Source: Rhodoplanes serenus
GTDB taxonomy: Bacteria > Pseudomonadota > Alphaproteobacteria > Rhizobiales > Xanthobacteraceae
Length of the DNA: 64,000 bases
NCBI GenBank assembly: GCA_945897515.1
Contig: CAMDFO010000008.1
Coordinates: 32,866 to 96,865, forward strand
Direction of reading: 5' to 3'
Under the pieces are notes generated by a model, which ran no database searches, was not told the origin of the DNA, and saw nothing but the letters and a program-made list of their open reading frames with translations. Of this stretch, positions 51,878 through 62,052 are shown one piece after another. Numbering within the stretch: position 1 is the first letter of the stretch; every line of letters starts with the position of its first letter. A program made the position numbers and the translations under genes.

Positions 51878-52921
51878 ATGATCTGTGGCAGGCTGCTGGC
51901 GGCTGCATTGAGCCTTGCTGCGGCGAGCCTTGGTCTTTGGGCCGTGCCGCAGCCGGCCCAGGCGCAGGCCTTCACGCCGGACAAGGTCGACCGGGCCGCG
52001 GCGGTCAAGGAAGGCAACCTCAACTGGTACACCTCGACGCCGTTCCCGCTGGTGCAGAAGCTGGTGGACCGCTTCGAGGCCGACACCGGCATCAAGGTTC
52101 AGCTTCTGCGTTCGGGCGGCGAGGCGGTGATCCGCCGCTTCCTTCAGGAGTATCAGGCCGGACAGCCCGGCGCCGACGTCATAACCATGTCCGACGCCGG
52201 CGCTGCCAACGGCATGACCAGGCAGGGCATCTTCGTGCCGTTCCTGCCGGAGGGATTCGACAAGGTGATCGACGGCGGCAAGGAGCCGCACGGCCACTGG
52301 GTCGCGCATCGTGTCCATCTGATTGGAATGCCGGTGCGTACCGACCGGGTTGCGGACGCTGAGCGGCCAAAGACCTGGTCCGACCTGACCGATGCCAGGT
52401 TCAAGGGCAAGATGGTGATGGCGGATCCGTCGTTCACGGCGATCCAGCTCATCGTCGTCGGCACCCTGTCGCAGAAGCTCGGATGGAATTTCTACCGGGA
52501 CCTGCGCAAGAACGACACCATGATCGTTCAGGGCCATCAGCAGATCTACAAGACCATGCAGCAGGGCGAACGCCTGATCGGCGCCGAAGGCTCGGACCCG
52601 CGCAGCTTCAACAACGGTAGTCCGGTGCCGAACCAGTCGATGATCTATCCGACCGAAGGCTCGTTCATCATCGTCTCGCCGACCGCCATCATCAAGAACG
52701 CGCGCCATCCCAACGCCGCCAAGCTGTTCGCGGAATGGATGATCGCGCCGCTGGCGCAGACGATCATCGCGGAAAATGCGATCCACGCGTCGCGCGTCGA
52801 CGTCGTGCCGCCGAAGGACATGCCGGCGCTGCGGGACGTGAAATTTCTCCCGATCGATCTCGCCCAGATCGAGACCAAAGGCCGCGAGCTGAAATTGAAA
52901 TTCAATGAGATATTCCAGTAG
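51878..52921 (+). CDS. Extracellular solute-binding protein, Fe3+/AfuA-like ABC receptor
   Basis: 347 residues; ATG 51878 follows GGGAGGGGG. Signal peptide about 1-29 (ends AQAQ). Mature domain of the iron(III)/polyamine/2-aminoethylphosphonate type: NLNWYTSTPFPLVQKLVDRFEADTGIKVQLLRSGGEAVIRRF, AGQPGADVITMSDAG, YPTEGSFIIVSPTAIIKNARHPNAAKLFAEW. The AKNA-like final region (AxxFxEWM) is characteristic of this group. No permease or ATPase gene follows. Downstream 52922-53276 contains a palindrome and no gene. Confidence 0.85.
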   Translation: MICGRLLAAALSLAAASLGLWAVPQPAQAQAFTPDKVDRAAAVKEGNLNWYTSTPFPLVQKLVDRFEADTGIKVQLLRSGGEAVIRRFLQEYQAGQPGADVITMSDAGAANGMTRQGIFVPFLPEGFDKVIDGGKEPHGHWVAHRVHLIGMPVRTDRVADAERPKTWSDLTDARFKGKMVMADPSFTAIQLIVVGTLSQKLGWNFYRDLRKNDTMIVQGHQQIYKTMQQGERLIGAEGSDPRSFNNGSPVPNQSMIYPTEGSFIIVSPTAIIKNARHPNAAKLFAEWMIAPLAQTIIAENAIHASRVDVVPPKDMPALRDVKFLPIDLAQIETKGRELKLKFNEIFQ

Positions 52922-52952
52922 CGGGGCGCAGGCTGCGGAAAAAACTCTCGTT

Positions 52953-53025
52953 GTCATTCCAGAGCCATCATGTGTCCCGTTGCTCTGGATTCCGGGTCCG
53001 GCGCTGCGCGCCGTCCCGGAATGAC
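52953..53025. repeat. REP-like palindrome in the 355-bp gap after the Fe3+-type receptor
   Basis: GTCATTCC (52953) pairs with GGAATGAC (53018-53025); an inner CCGGGTCCGGCGC / GCGCGCCGTCCCGG-type stem lies inside. The rest of the gap, 53026-53276, holds no gene I can support. Confidence 0.65.
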
Positions 53026-53276
53026 GGCAGTTGAAATTGCCTCGGAAAGCACACGCCGGGAGGGGTTCCGGATGCGTCCGGTACCGAACCGACGCGCGGC
53101 TTGAATCGTTCTAAAATTCTCACTCTGGCGAAGTCCCCGCTCTGGCCAACCCCCCAACGATCCCTCAGCCAGGGCGGGGCGTGCCGGGAGTTCGCATGCA
53201 GGCATTGGCGACCGACGAGGCGCCGGGAGACTCCAAAAACTAGGAGTGTCCGGTTCAGCATTCGCGGGTCCAAAAT

Positions 53277-53969
53277 TCAATCCGAAAGCCGGTCGTAGTG
53301 GCCCTTGACGGTGCCGTAGCATTCGCACGCGGTCTGATGGAGGCCCGCGGCATCCACGATCCGGATGTTGCCGCGCCGGTAACGGATATGGCCGGCGAGC
53401 TGCAACGTGCCGGCAACCAGCGAAACGCTCGACCGTCGCACCCCGATCATCTGGGCCAGAAAGTCCTGGGTGATCGTCAGATCGTCGCTGTCCGCGAGAT
53501 CGCGCATCCGCAGCAGCCAGCGGCACATCCTGGCTTCGACCAGGTGACGGGCATTGCACGCCGCCGATTGCTGCGCTTCGGCGAACAGAACCTGCTCGTG
53601 CCGGAAGAGAAGCGAGCGGAAAGACTTGTAGGTATCTGCAACATTCCGCAGCCGGTCGACGTCGATTGCGGATGCTGTGCCCGCCAGTTGGACGATGCCC
53701 TTGTTCAGCGAGACCTTGCCGCCGAGCGCCGAGGCCGCGCTCAGCACGCCCTGGCGGCCGACCATGGCGGTTTCGATCATCTCGCCGACACTCAACTCGA
53801 CGACCAGGGACACGACGCCGGAATGAGGAAAGTAGACGCGATGCACCTCACCGCCCGGTTCGGCCAGCACGTCTCCAAGCTTGTACTCGACAAGCTTCAG
53901 ATGCGGCTCGAGCGCCGAAAAAACGTCGTCCGGCAGCGAATCGAGAATGCGATTGGGAGATCGGGACAT
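53277..53969 (-). CDS. Crp/Fnr-family transcription regulator
   Basis: 230 residues from ATG 53969. N-terminal cyclic-nucleotide-like jelly roll (about 15-125; VEYKLGDVLAEPGGEVHRVYFPHSGVVSLVVEL and GRQGVLSAASALGG), then a long dimer helix, then an HTH_Crp domain with DLTITQDFLAQMIGVRRSSVSLVAGTLQ and HIRYRRGNIRIVDAAGL. There is no FNR-type Cys cluster, so it is not an iron-sulfur oxygen sensor. The effector is unknown. Tandem palindromes at 54074-54114 and an inverted repeat lie in the divergent region between it and the stress microproteins, and may be its operators. Confidence 0.85.
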   Translation of the reverse strand: MSRSPNRILDSLPDDVFSALEPHLKLVEYKLGDVLAEPGGEVHRVYFPHSGVVSLVVELSVGEMIETAMVGRQGVLSAASALGGKVSLNKGIVQLAGTASAIDVDRLRNVADTYKSFRSLLFRHEQVLFAEAQQSAACNARHLVEARMCRWLLRMRDLADSDDLTITQDFLAQMIGVRRSSVSLVAGTLQLAGHIRYRRGNIRIVDAAGLHQTACECYGTVKGHYDRLSD

Positions 53970-54050
53970 GACGGTCTCCTGCCTTGAAGGCGGGAGCGCG
54001 GTCGCGTCTCTCAGCCACTGACGCCCAAAGGGTCGTGCCAGTGATGTCAC

Positions 54051-54114
54051 AATATAGGTGGCCGTATGCCCGATAGCGAACGCTAATTCGAACCTATATT
54101 CGGTAGCGAACGCT
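54051..54114. promoter_or_regulatory. Operator-like repeats between the Crp/Fnr gene and the stress microproteins
   Basis: Two copies of TAGCGAACGCT (54074-54084 and 54104-54114; each holds the palindrome AGCG-AA-CGCT) are 30 bp apart, three helical turns. Around the first, AATATAGGT (54051-54059) and ACCTATATT (54092-54100) form a perfect inverted repeat. The divergent region faces the Crp/Fnr gene on one side and the microprotein gene on the other. Confidence 0.55.
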
Positions 54115-54169
54115 CATTGTGAAGTCGTGGACGCGGCATAGTGACCGGAAGGTTGCCTCAGGCAACACC

Positions 54170-54194
54170 GGAACGGTGCTCAGTCTTGGGCGTT
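54170..54194 (+). promoter_or_regulatory. EcfG-type promoter of the zinc-ribbon microprotein
   Basis: GGAAC 54170-54174, 16 bases, CGTT 54191-54194. The start of transcription should be near 54200, which rules out the longer reading frame from GTG 54119 and ATG 54206 and favours ATG 54233. Confidence 0.75.
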
Positions 54195-54232
54195 ACGCGG
54201 TTGCCATGCTCAACACCGATGCACCGGACAGG

Positions 54233-54376
54233 ATGTCGACAAAAACGCTCCCGCGTTGCGTGTACTGCGACCGGCCCATGCGGCCGGTCCTGACCGACAG
54301 GCTCGACCCCGCCGAGGTGTTCACGCAGTTCGTGTGCCAGGGCTGCGGCTGGGAGGTCGTGGTCCCGTTCGAATAG
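54233..54376 (+). CDS. Zinc-ribbon-like stress microprotein
   Basis: 47 residues from ATG 54233 (GGACAGG just upstream; the EcfG promoter's predicted start of transcription lies between the earlier in-frame starts and this one). It has two Cys pairs: CVYC near residue 9 and CQGC near residue 35, a possible zinc ribbon; the central part reads RPMRPVLTDRLDPAEVFTQF. No named family is recognised. It is driven by its own EcfG-type promoter and followed 92 bp later by the 28-residue peptide gene, also with an EcfG promoter. Confidence 0.65.
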   Translation: MSTKTLPRCVYCDRPMRPVLTDRLDPAEVFTQFVCQGCGWEVVVPFE

Positions 54377-54414
54377 GCGACGCAGCGGTTGGATGGCTTT
54401 GCGAAACATGCCAG

Positions 54415-54439
54415 GGAACGGCAGGGCCGGTGCCGCGTT
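54415..54439 (+). promoter_or_regulatory. EcfG-type promoter of the 28-residue peptide gene
   Basis: GGAAC 54415-54419, 16 bases, CGTT 54436-54439, 29 bases before ATG 54469. Matches the alphaproteobacterial general stress consensus exactly. Confidence 0.75.
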
Positions 54440-54468
54440 CTCTAGTCCGTAGGACCTAAGGACGGAAC

Positions 54469-54555
54469 ATGGACAGCACCACGCTTCTCATCATCATTCT
54501 GCTGATCATTCTGCTGGGTGGCGGCGGCTGGTACGGCCGCGGGCGCTGGTATTAG
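54469..54555 (+). CDS. 28-residue membrane peptide (DUF3309-like)
   Basis: ATG 54469 after AAGGA (six bases). The protein is MDSTTLLIIILLIILL, a single helix, then GGGGWYGRGRWY. The Leu/Ile helix followed by a short Gly/Arg/Trp tail resembles small DUF3309-type peptides found in Hyphomicrobiales, though this one is unusually short. A perfect EcfG promoter 30 bases upstream gives strong support that such a small frame is a gene. Its stop overlaps the end of the convergent old-yellow-enzyme gene by 4 bases. Function unknown; a small stress-induced inner-membrane protein is likely. Confidence 0.75.
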   Translation: MDSTTLLIIILLIILLGGGGWYGRGRWY

Positions 54556-56290
54556 CCGCGCGGCCCGAGCAGCGCGGCGTCGAACGCGCTGCTGATGGCA
54601 TCCTTGCTTTTGCCGGCGCGTACCGCATCGCCGATGGCGACTACGGTCTGCGCGGGCTTGGCCAGCCGCCGGAAGCGTTCTGCATTTCCTTGGCGCGCCC
54701 GGTAATAGAACCAGTCACGCAGCTTCTGCGACGATAGCATCCGCGATACCACCGGCCAGCGGCCGACGCCCCAGTCGAGCAGCGTCGTCGCGATCGGGCC
54801 GAGACCGAAGCGATAGTCCGCGCCGCTCGCGATCACGATCCGATCGAACGGTTCGAGCACACCGGGCATGTTGAGCACGTCGCTGTTGAAGCGGAATGTC
54901 ACGCCGTGCTGCGCGCAGCTATCGAACAGGTCCGCAGTGTAGCGGTCGAAGCTTTCCTGGTTGGCCTCGACCTCCTGGAACATCGGCGCCTTGCCGGCGT
55001 AGCGGAACGAGCCGCCGGGCTGGGCGTGCTTTTCGAACACCGTCACGTCGTTGACCAGCGCAACCAGCGAGGCGTAAGTCAGGCCGGCGGGTCCGGCTCC
55101 GATCACGGCGATGCGTTCGCCCAGCGGCGGCATCGGGATCGCGAATGTCGTCTCGCGGCCGGCCGCGCCGTTGACCACGCAGCCGATGCGCGCGCCGCCG
55201 CGCATCTCGTTGACGCAGGTGTTGCACGCCAGGCAGCGGCGGATCGGCTGGCCGCGGCGCAGCTTCTCGACCCATTGTGGATCGGCGATCAGCGTGCGGC
55301 CGAGCGACACGAAGTCCGCCTTGCCGCTCGACACCGCTTCCGTCGCGACGATCGGATCGCCGAGCCGGCCGACGGCAATCACCGGCACGCCGACGTCGGC
55401 CTTGATGTCGGCGGCGTATTCCAGAAACGTGGCGTCGGGATAGGCCATCGGTGGAATCATGCGGGCGGCCGACGGCAGCGAGCGGTAATGCCCGGCAGCG
55501 ATGTGCAGCGCGTCGGCGCCGGCCTCGGCGGCCCACAGCGCGATCCGGCGGCCCTCCTCGTAGGGCGAGCCCTCGGGAAAGAAGTCGTCGACCGAGACGC
55601 GATAGATCACCGGGATTTTTACAGCGGCCTTGATGGCGCGCAGCACACCGAGCCCGAAGCGCGCGCGGTTCTCCAGCGAGCCGCCGTATTCGTCGGTGCG
55701 GCGATTCTCGAATGGCGTGACGAACTGCGAGATCAGATAGCCGTGCGCAGCGTGGATTTCGACCACGTCGAAGCCGGCCTTCTCGGCACGCGCTGCCGCG
55801 GCGGCGTAGGCGGCCGTGGTCTCGGCGATGTCGTCGTGCGTCATCGCTTTTGGAATGATTGTTTCAAACGTGGTCTCGAACACCGGATGCGGGATCGCCG
55901 ACGGCGCCACCGGCTCCTCGCCGCAGATGTCGCGGCGCGTATGCCCGCCGCCGTGGCCGAGCTGGATCGAGCACTTGGCGCCGCCGCCGTGGATCGCGGC
56001 GACCAGACGCGTCAGTCCCGGCAGGAAGCGGTCGTCGTAGATGCCCATCTCGTGGCGGCGGTGGCGGCCCGCCCGGGTCGGCGATGCCATCTCGACGGTG
56101 ATGAGGCCCACTCCGCCGCGCACCCGCGCCATGTAGTAGGCGATCGAGTCCTCGGTGACGAAACCCTCCGCGTCCGCCGTCCGCGTCGTCATCGGCGGCA
56201 TCACGATGCGATTGCGGATTTCCACCGATCCGATGCGCCCGGGCTCCAGCAGGACGTTCGTGCTTGGTGCAAAGGGGTCCGTATTGGGCA

Positions 56291-56291
<1 letters not shown>
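54552..56291 (-). CDS. Old-yellow-enzyme-type NADH:flavin oxidoreductase / 2,4-dienoyl-CoA reductase-like
   Basis: 579 residues from ATG 56291, whose A is shared with the TGA of the SDR gene upstream. The N-terminal FMN TIM barrel (IRNRIVMPPMTTRTAD..., CSIQLGHGGGHT, EIHAAHGYLISQF, YRVSVDDFF) is followed by a 4Fe-4S motif CLACNTCVNEMRGGARIGC (CxxCxxxCx11C) and a C-terminal FAD/NAD(P)H domain (IAVIGAGPAGLTYASLV, IVIASGADYRFG). This is the FadH/trimethylamine-dehydrogenase-like layout. Reaction: flavin-dependent reduction of an enone or dienoyl-CoA. The pairing with an SDR suggests a small-molecule redox pathway. Confidence 0.85.
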
Positions 56292-58404
<2,113 letters not shown>

Positions 58405-58411
58405 AGGCGGC

Positions 58412-58445
58412 GACGCCTTCCGGCGCAAAGACAGCCGAAGGCGTC
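58412..58445 (+). terminator. Hairpin after the aminotransferase gene
   Basis: GACGCCTT (58412-58419) pairs with AAGGCGTC (58438-58445), with an extra inner CCGGC/GCCG pair. Only a weak T tract follows. Region 58446-58577 then holds the EcfG promoter of the next operon and no gene. Confidence 0.6.
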
Positions 58446-58517
58446 TGTCCAGTCAACGACACAACAGCAGCCGATGGCGGCGGCGCTCTCGCGTCGCGCG
58501 CATAATTTTGCGCGGCC

Positions 58518-58542
58518 GGAACTTTGCCGCGTCAGGCTCGTT
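58518..58542 (+). promoter_or_regulatory. EcfG-type promoter of the DUF883 / holin-like operon
   Basis: GGAAC 58518-58522, 16 bases, CGTT 58539-58542, 36 bases before ATG 58578. Confidence 0.8.
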
Positions 58543-58577
58543 GGCGCACCGAACACTTCTCAAAATATGAGGACGCC

Positions 58578-59096
58578 ATGAGCGACATCTCGCGATCATC
58601 CACCGGCAACAATTTCCAGGCCAGCACCGCCGGCAAGGGCAGCCCGAGCGTGCAAAGTCGCGTCGAAGCGGTGAAGGACAAGGTCGGTGACGCGCTCGAT
58701 CGCGGCAAGTCCGGCATCGCCGATTCCGCTTATGCGGCCGGCGATAGTCTGTCGCAGGACATGACCAAGCTGCGCGAGGACATGGCCTCGATCCAGCAGA
58801 CGCTGTCGAAGCTCATGTCTGAAAGCGGCAACGAGGCCTACAAGACCGCCCGCAACGTCGGTTCGGCGGTGGCGTCCCAGGTTGGCGGCGTCGCCAGCGA
58901 CGTAGCCTCCCAGGTCGGCGATGTCGCGAACGACGTGGCGGCCAAGGCCGGCGAAATGGCGAGTTCCGCCGCGGCCCAGGCCAAGACCTTCGCCTCCGAA
59001 ATGGAGAGCATGGCGCGGCGCAATCCGCTCGGCACCATCGGTGCCTCGGTTCTGGTCGGCGTGGTCATCGGCATGATGTCGCGGAGCCGCGCCTGA
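58578..59096 (+). CDS. DUF883 (ElaB/YqjD)-like membrane-associated stress protein
   Basis: 172 residues from ATG 58578. Helical, Ala/Ser/Asp-rich, with repeats of the form VASQVGGVASDVASQVGDVANDVA (about 95-120) and a single C-terminal helix NPLGTIGASVLVGVVIGMM, the DUF883/YqjD layout. In E. coli YqjD is an RpoS-controlled protein that tethers ribosomes to the membrane; here an EcfG promoter lies 36 bases upstream, the alphaproteobacterial equivalent of stress control. It overlaps the next gene by one base (TGATG) in an operon. Confidence 0.8.
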   Translation: MSDISRSSTGNNFQASTAGKGSPSVQSRVEAVKDKVGDALDRGKSGIADSAYAAGDSLSQDMTKLREDMASIQQTLSKLMSESGNEAYKTARNVGSAVASQVGGVASDVASQVGDVANDVAAKAGEMASSAAAQAKTFASEMESMARRNPLGTIGASVLVGVVIGMMSRSRA

Positions 59097-59689
59097 TGTT
59101 CGACACCGTCATGCGGCTGGTCGGTTTCGATCTGCAACGCCAGATCGTGCGCCTTCGCGCGCAAGCGGAGGATTTCAAGGACCGCGCCGCCGATGACATC
59201 AAACACAAGATCGCCGACGTGGGCCTGACCATCGGGCTCGCGTTCGGCGGTCTTATTCTGTCGCTTTTGACTCTGATCGCGATCCTCATCGCGTTCTATC
59301 TCTGGGTGGCGAAAGATCACGGGCCGTTCGTGGCTCTCGGCGTGGTGGCGCTCAGCACGGGAATCCTGGCGATCCTTTTGTTCACCATCGCGGCGTCCCG
59401 CGGCGGAAAGGCCGCGCCCAAACGCGCGCCGCGCGTCGACCGCGCGGCAGCCAGCGCAGCGAGCGAGACGCCGCGTTCAAGCGCGTCGGCGGCGCATGCC
59501 AGTGCTGCGTCGCCGTCTCATGTGTCGATGTACGACAGTCTTGCCGGGACTCTCGCCGACAAGACTTTTGTCCCGCGCGCGACCGTGGATTCCGCCGTGG
59601 AAATCGTCCGCACCGGCCCGCGCGAAGCCGTCTTGGCGACGCTCGCTGCGGCGGTGGTGGTCGGCCTGGTGATCGGCCGGCGGCGCTAG
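59096..59689 (+). CDS. Holin-like (Phage_holin_3_6 / DUF1469) membrane protein
   Basis: 197 residues. Two membrane helices about 43-66 and 74-97 (GLAFGGLILSLLTLIAILIAFYLW; ALGVVALSTGILAILLFTIA) after a short charged N-terminus, as in Phage_holin_3_6/DUF1469 proteins that accompany DUF883 in stress operons of many Proteobacteria. The C-terminal third is a Ser/Ala linker followed by one more helix (EAVLATLAAAVVVGLVIGRRR). Despite the name no phage genes are nearby; this is a stress operon partner of the DUF883 gene. Confidence 0.8.
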   Translation: MFDTVMRLVGFDLQRQIVRLRAQAEDFKDRAADDIKHKIADVGLTIGLAFGGLILSLLTLIAILIAFYLWVAKDHGPFVALGVVALSTGILAILLFTIAASRGGKAAPKRAPRVDRAAASAASETPRSSASAAHASAASPSHVSMYDSLAGTLADKTFVPRATVDSAVEIVRTGPREAVLATLAAAVVVGLVIGRRR

Positions 59690-59750
59690 GACGGTCTTTC
59701 CGCAGACGCGTTCCTCCTGTAAGTTCCGCGCATCTCAGGGAGGGATTTCC

Positions 59751-60224
59751 ATGAATCGTTATTCCATCGGCATTGCGCTGGCGGCGCTTGCGGTTTCGGC
59801 CTCTGCGAGCCTGGCGCAGCAATCGCGCGTCGAGATCGGCGTGCTGGAATGCCGGGGCAGCTCGACCAGCTTCATCATCGGCTCGGTCACCGAGCTGGGC
59901 TGCGTGTTCCGGCCATCGGGCGGCTCGGTTCCCGAGCCCTACAACGCCACGATCCGGCGCGTCGGCCTCGACATCGGCATCAACCAGACCACGGTGGTGG
60001 CGTGGGCGGTGCTGGCGCCGACCCAGCAGATCGGTCCGGGCGACCTTCGGGGCAACTACGCCGGCGTGTCGGCCAACGCCGCGATCGGCGTCGGCATCGG
60101 CGCCAATGCGCTGCTCGGCGGCTCCAACAACACGATCGCGCTGCAGCCGGTCAGCGTGCAGGCCCAGACCGGGCTGAGCATCGCCGCGGGCGTCTCCGGG
60201 CTCGAGCTTCGCGCCGGGCGCTGA
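59751..60224 (+). CDS. Secreted DUF992 protein
   Basis: 157 residues with signal peptide 1-22 (ends LAQ). RVEIGVLECRGSSTSFIIGSVTELGCVF is the DUF992 opening with its two conserved Cys residues; YNATIRRVGLDIGINQ, AVLAPTQQIGPGDLRGNYAG and NALLGGSNNTIALQPVSVQAQTGLSIAAGV follow. DUF992 is confined to Alphaproteobacteria and has no known function; the Cys pair likely forms a periplasmic disulfide. GGGAGGG precedes the ATG. Ends at a strong terminator. Confidence 0.85.
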   Translation: MNRYSIGIALAALAVSASASLAQQSRVEIGVLECRGSSTSFIIGSVTELGCVFRPSGGSVPEPYNATIRRVGLDIGINQTTVVAWAVLAPTQQIGPGDLRGNYAGVSANAAIGVGIGANALLGGSNNTIALQPVSVQAQTGLSIAAGVSGLELRAGR

Positions 60225-60244
60225 TCGTCGGATTTGAAATCGAG

Positions 60245-60280
60245 GCCGCCGCGTTCCCGGACGCGGCGGCGTTTTTATTT
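60245..60280 (+). terminator. Terminator of the DUF992 gene
   Basis: GCCGCCGCGT (60245-60254) and ACGCGGCGGC (60261-60270) form a perfect 10-bp stem, followed by GTTTTTATTTT. The T run overlaps the stop codon of the convergent 5'-nucleotidase. Confidence 0.9.
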
Positions 60281-61807
60281 TGCGACGATGCGGCCCTGGA
60301 CGCCGGTGGTCACGGTGCCGAGCCTGCGCAGATAGACCATGACCTCGTTTGCCAACAGCGGCGAGTCGTCCGCATCGAGCAGCGGCTTGACCTTGCCGAA
60401 GCTCGAATAGCCGTCGCTGCCGCGCGCCAGGAAATCGTTGGTCGCGACCCGATAGGTCTTCTTGGGATCGAGCGGCTTGCCGCCGATCCTGATCGACACG
60501 ATGCGGCGGCCGGCCGCGCGCTTGCCGTCGTATTCCAGTGTCAGCCCCGACACCTGCGGAAACCGGCCGCTGGCGTTCGGCAGTTGCGCGAGCCCGCCCT
60601 CCAGCGCCGCACGCAGATCGCGCCCCGGAATGTCGATCGTCACCACGCGGTTGCCGAACGGCAGCTCGGCCAGCACATCCCGGCGCGTGATCGAGCTGCC
60701 CACCGCATAGACCCTGCCGGCGCGGATGCCGCCGCCGTTGGTGACGGCGGCGTCGGCCTTGGCCTTGTCGCGCATCGCGTCGGCGATCAGGTTTCCGATC
60801 GCGGCCTCGCGCGTGCGCACCGTGGCGTTGCGGCTGTCCAGCTCGACGCTGGTGGTGGCGATCGCCACGTCCATCTCGCGGGACAATTCGGCCTCGTATG
60901 CGGCCACCGCAGCCGCGACCTCCGGGTCCGGCGTCACGGTCGCGGTGTCGACGATGCGGAACTGCGGCCACCATGCCACCTGTCGGCGGCCGTCCTGCTG
61001 CTTCACCTCGATGGTGACGTCGATCATCGTCACGTAATGGCCGTCGTAGGACGATTCCACGATCGCGCTTCGGCCGTCGTAGTTGATGAACAGGTCGTGG
61101 TTGTGGCCGGACAGCACCAGATCGACCACATGGGTCGCCGCGATGTCGGTGGTCTGCTTACGCTCGGCGTGGACCACGGCCACGACGAAGTCCGCGCCTT
61201 CGCCGCGCAGCGCGTCGGCCTGCTGCTTCATCGTCGCGACGGTCGGCTGAAACTTCAGGTCCTCCGGGCTCGACATGCGCGCCGAGTCCTCATAGGTCGC
61301 GCCGGTCAGCCCGATGCGAACGCCGTCGAACGTGACGATGGCGCGATCCTTGATGCCGGGTAGTGGCTTGCCGTCGGGGCCGCGCAGGTTGGCGGCATAG
61401 ACCGGGAATTTCGCCTCCGCCATGCGCTGCAGGAACACGGCCTTGCCGAAATCGAACTCGTGATTGCCGGGCGCGAAAATGTCCGGCGGGAACATGTTGG
61501 TGAGCGCGACGATGTGCGCGCCGCGGTCGATGCCCGACATCAGCGACGGCGACAGCGTATCGCCGCCATGCGCGAACACCACGTGGCCGCCTTTCGCGCG
61601 CTCGGCCTTGACCACGGCCGCGAGCCGCGCAAAGCCGCCGCGCCGCTTGCCGTCGGACGCGACCTGGTCGCCCATCAGGTAGATGTCGTTGGTCAGGACG
61701 AAGGTGATCGTCGCGGTCTGCGCCAGCGCCGGGACGCCGAGTGCGACGACCAGGAGGCACAGGGCGGCGAGGAGGCGGCGAACGACGGTCATTGCAGGCT
61801 TTCTCAT
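60275..61807 (-). CDS. Secreted 5'-nucleotidase / metallophosphoesterase-like protein
   Basis: 510 residues from ATG 61807 (MTVV at 61792 is an alternative). Signal peptide about 1-30. Metallophosphoesterase domain: HGGDTLSPS, FAPGNHEFDFG, VVAVVHAE and LVLSGHNHDLFI, then a C-terminal 5'-nucleotidase domain (NLIADAMRDKAKADAAVTNGGGIRAG). The first metal motif, normally DxH, reads D41-I-Y43, so one metal ligand has changed to Tyr. Reaction would be hydrolysis of nucleotides or UDP-sugars in the periplasm. Upstream of its start lies copy B of the palindromic repeat. Confidence 0.9.
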   Translation of the reverse strand: MRKPAMTVVRRLLAALCLLVVALGVPALAQTATITFVLTNDIYLMGDQVASDGKRRGGFARLAAVVKAERAKGGHVVFAHGGDTLSPSLMSGIDRGAHIVALTNMFPPDIFAPGNHEFDFGKAVFLQRMAEAKFPVYAANLRGPDGKPLPGIKDRAIVTFDGVRIGLTGATYEDSARMSSPEDLKFQPTVATMKQQADALRGEGADFVVAVVHAERKQTTDIAATHVVDLVLSGHNHDLFINYDGRSAIVESSYDGHYVTMIDVTIEVKQQDGRRQVAWWPQFRIVDTATVTPDPEVAAAVAAYEAELSREMDVAIATTSVELDSRNATVRTREAAIGNLIADAMRDKAKADAAVTNGGGIRAGRVYAVGSSITRRDVLAELPFGNRVVTIDIPGRDLRAALEGGLAQLPNASGRFPQVSGLTLEYDGKRAAGRRIVSIRIGGKPLDPKKTYRVATNDFLARGSDGYSSFGKVKPLLDADDSPLLANEVMVYLRRLGTVTTGVQGRIVAK

Positions 61808-61812
61808 CAACC

Positions 61813-61922
61813 GACCTCATGCTGAGGAGCATCGCGAAGCGATGCGTCTCGAAGCATGGGCCACATGGGCACTCGCAGCCATCCTTCGAGACGGCGGCTT
61901 CGCCGCCTCCTCAGGATGAGGG
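61813..61922. repeat. Rhizobial palindromic repeat, copy B
   Basis: GACCTCAT at the left, ATGAGG at the right, inner GTCTCGAAG(C)ATG and CATCCTTCGAGAC pair. Same family as 38222-38333 and 63187-63297. Lies just upstream of the 5'-nucleotidase gene. Confidence 0.85.
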
Positions 61923-62052
61923 CTGTTGTTGTGGCGAAGACCGTCAGGAGATTCAAGACAGGCACTTCATCGTGAAGGATCAAACCCTAGCACGCAGGCA
62001 TAGCGCCCAGCTATGCTCCGGCCATGCGTCATGAAAACCGAAAAGCGCCGCG

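Noticed and set aside
59096..59689. Holin-like gene as evidence of a prophage
   Set aside because: No lysozyme, capsid, integrase or other phage gene nearby; the Phage_holin_3_6 family is a normal partner of DUF883 in stress operons.
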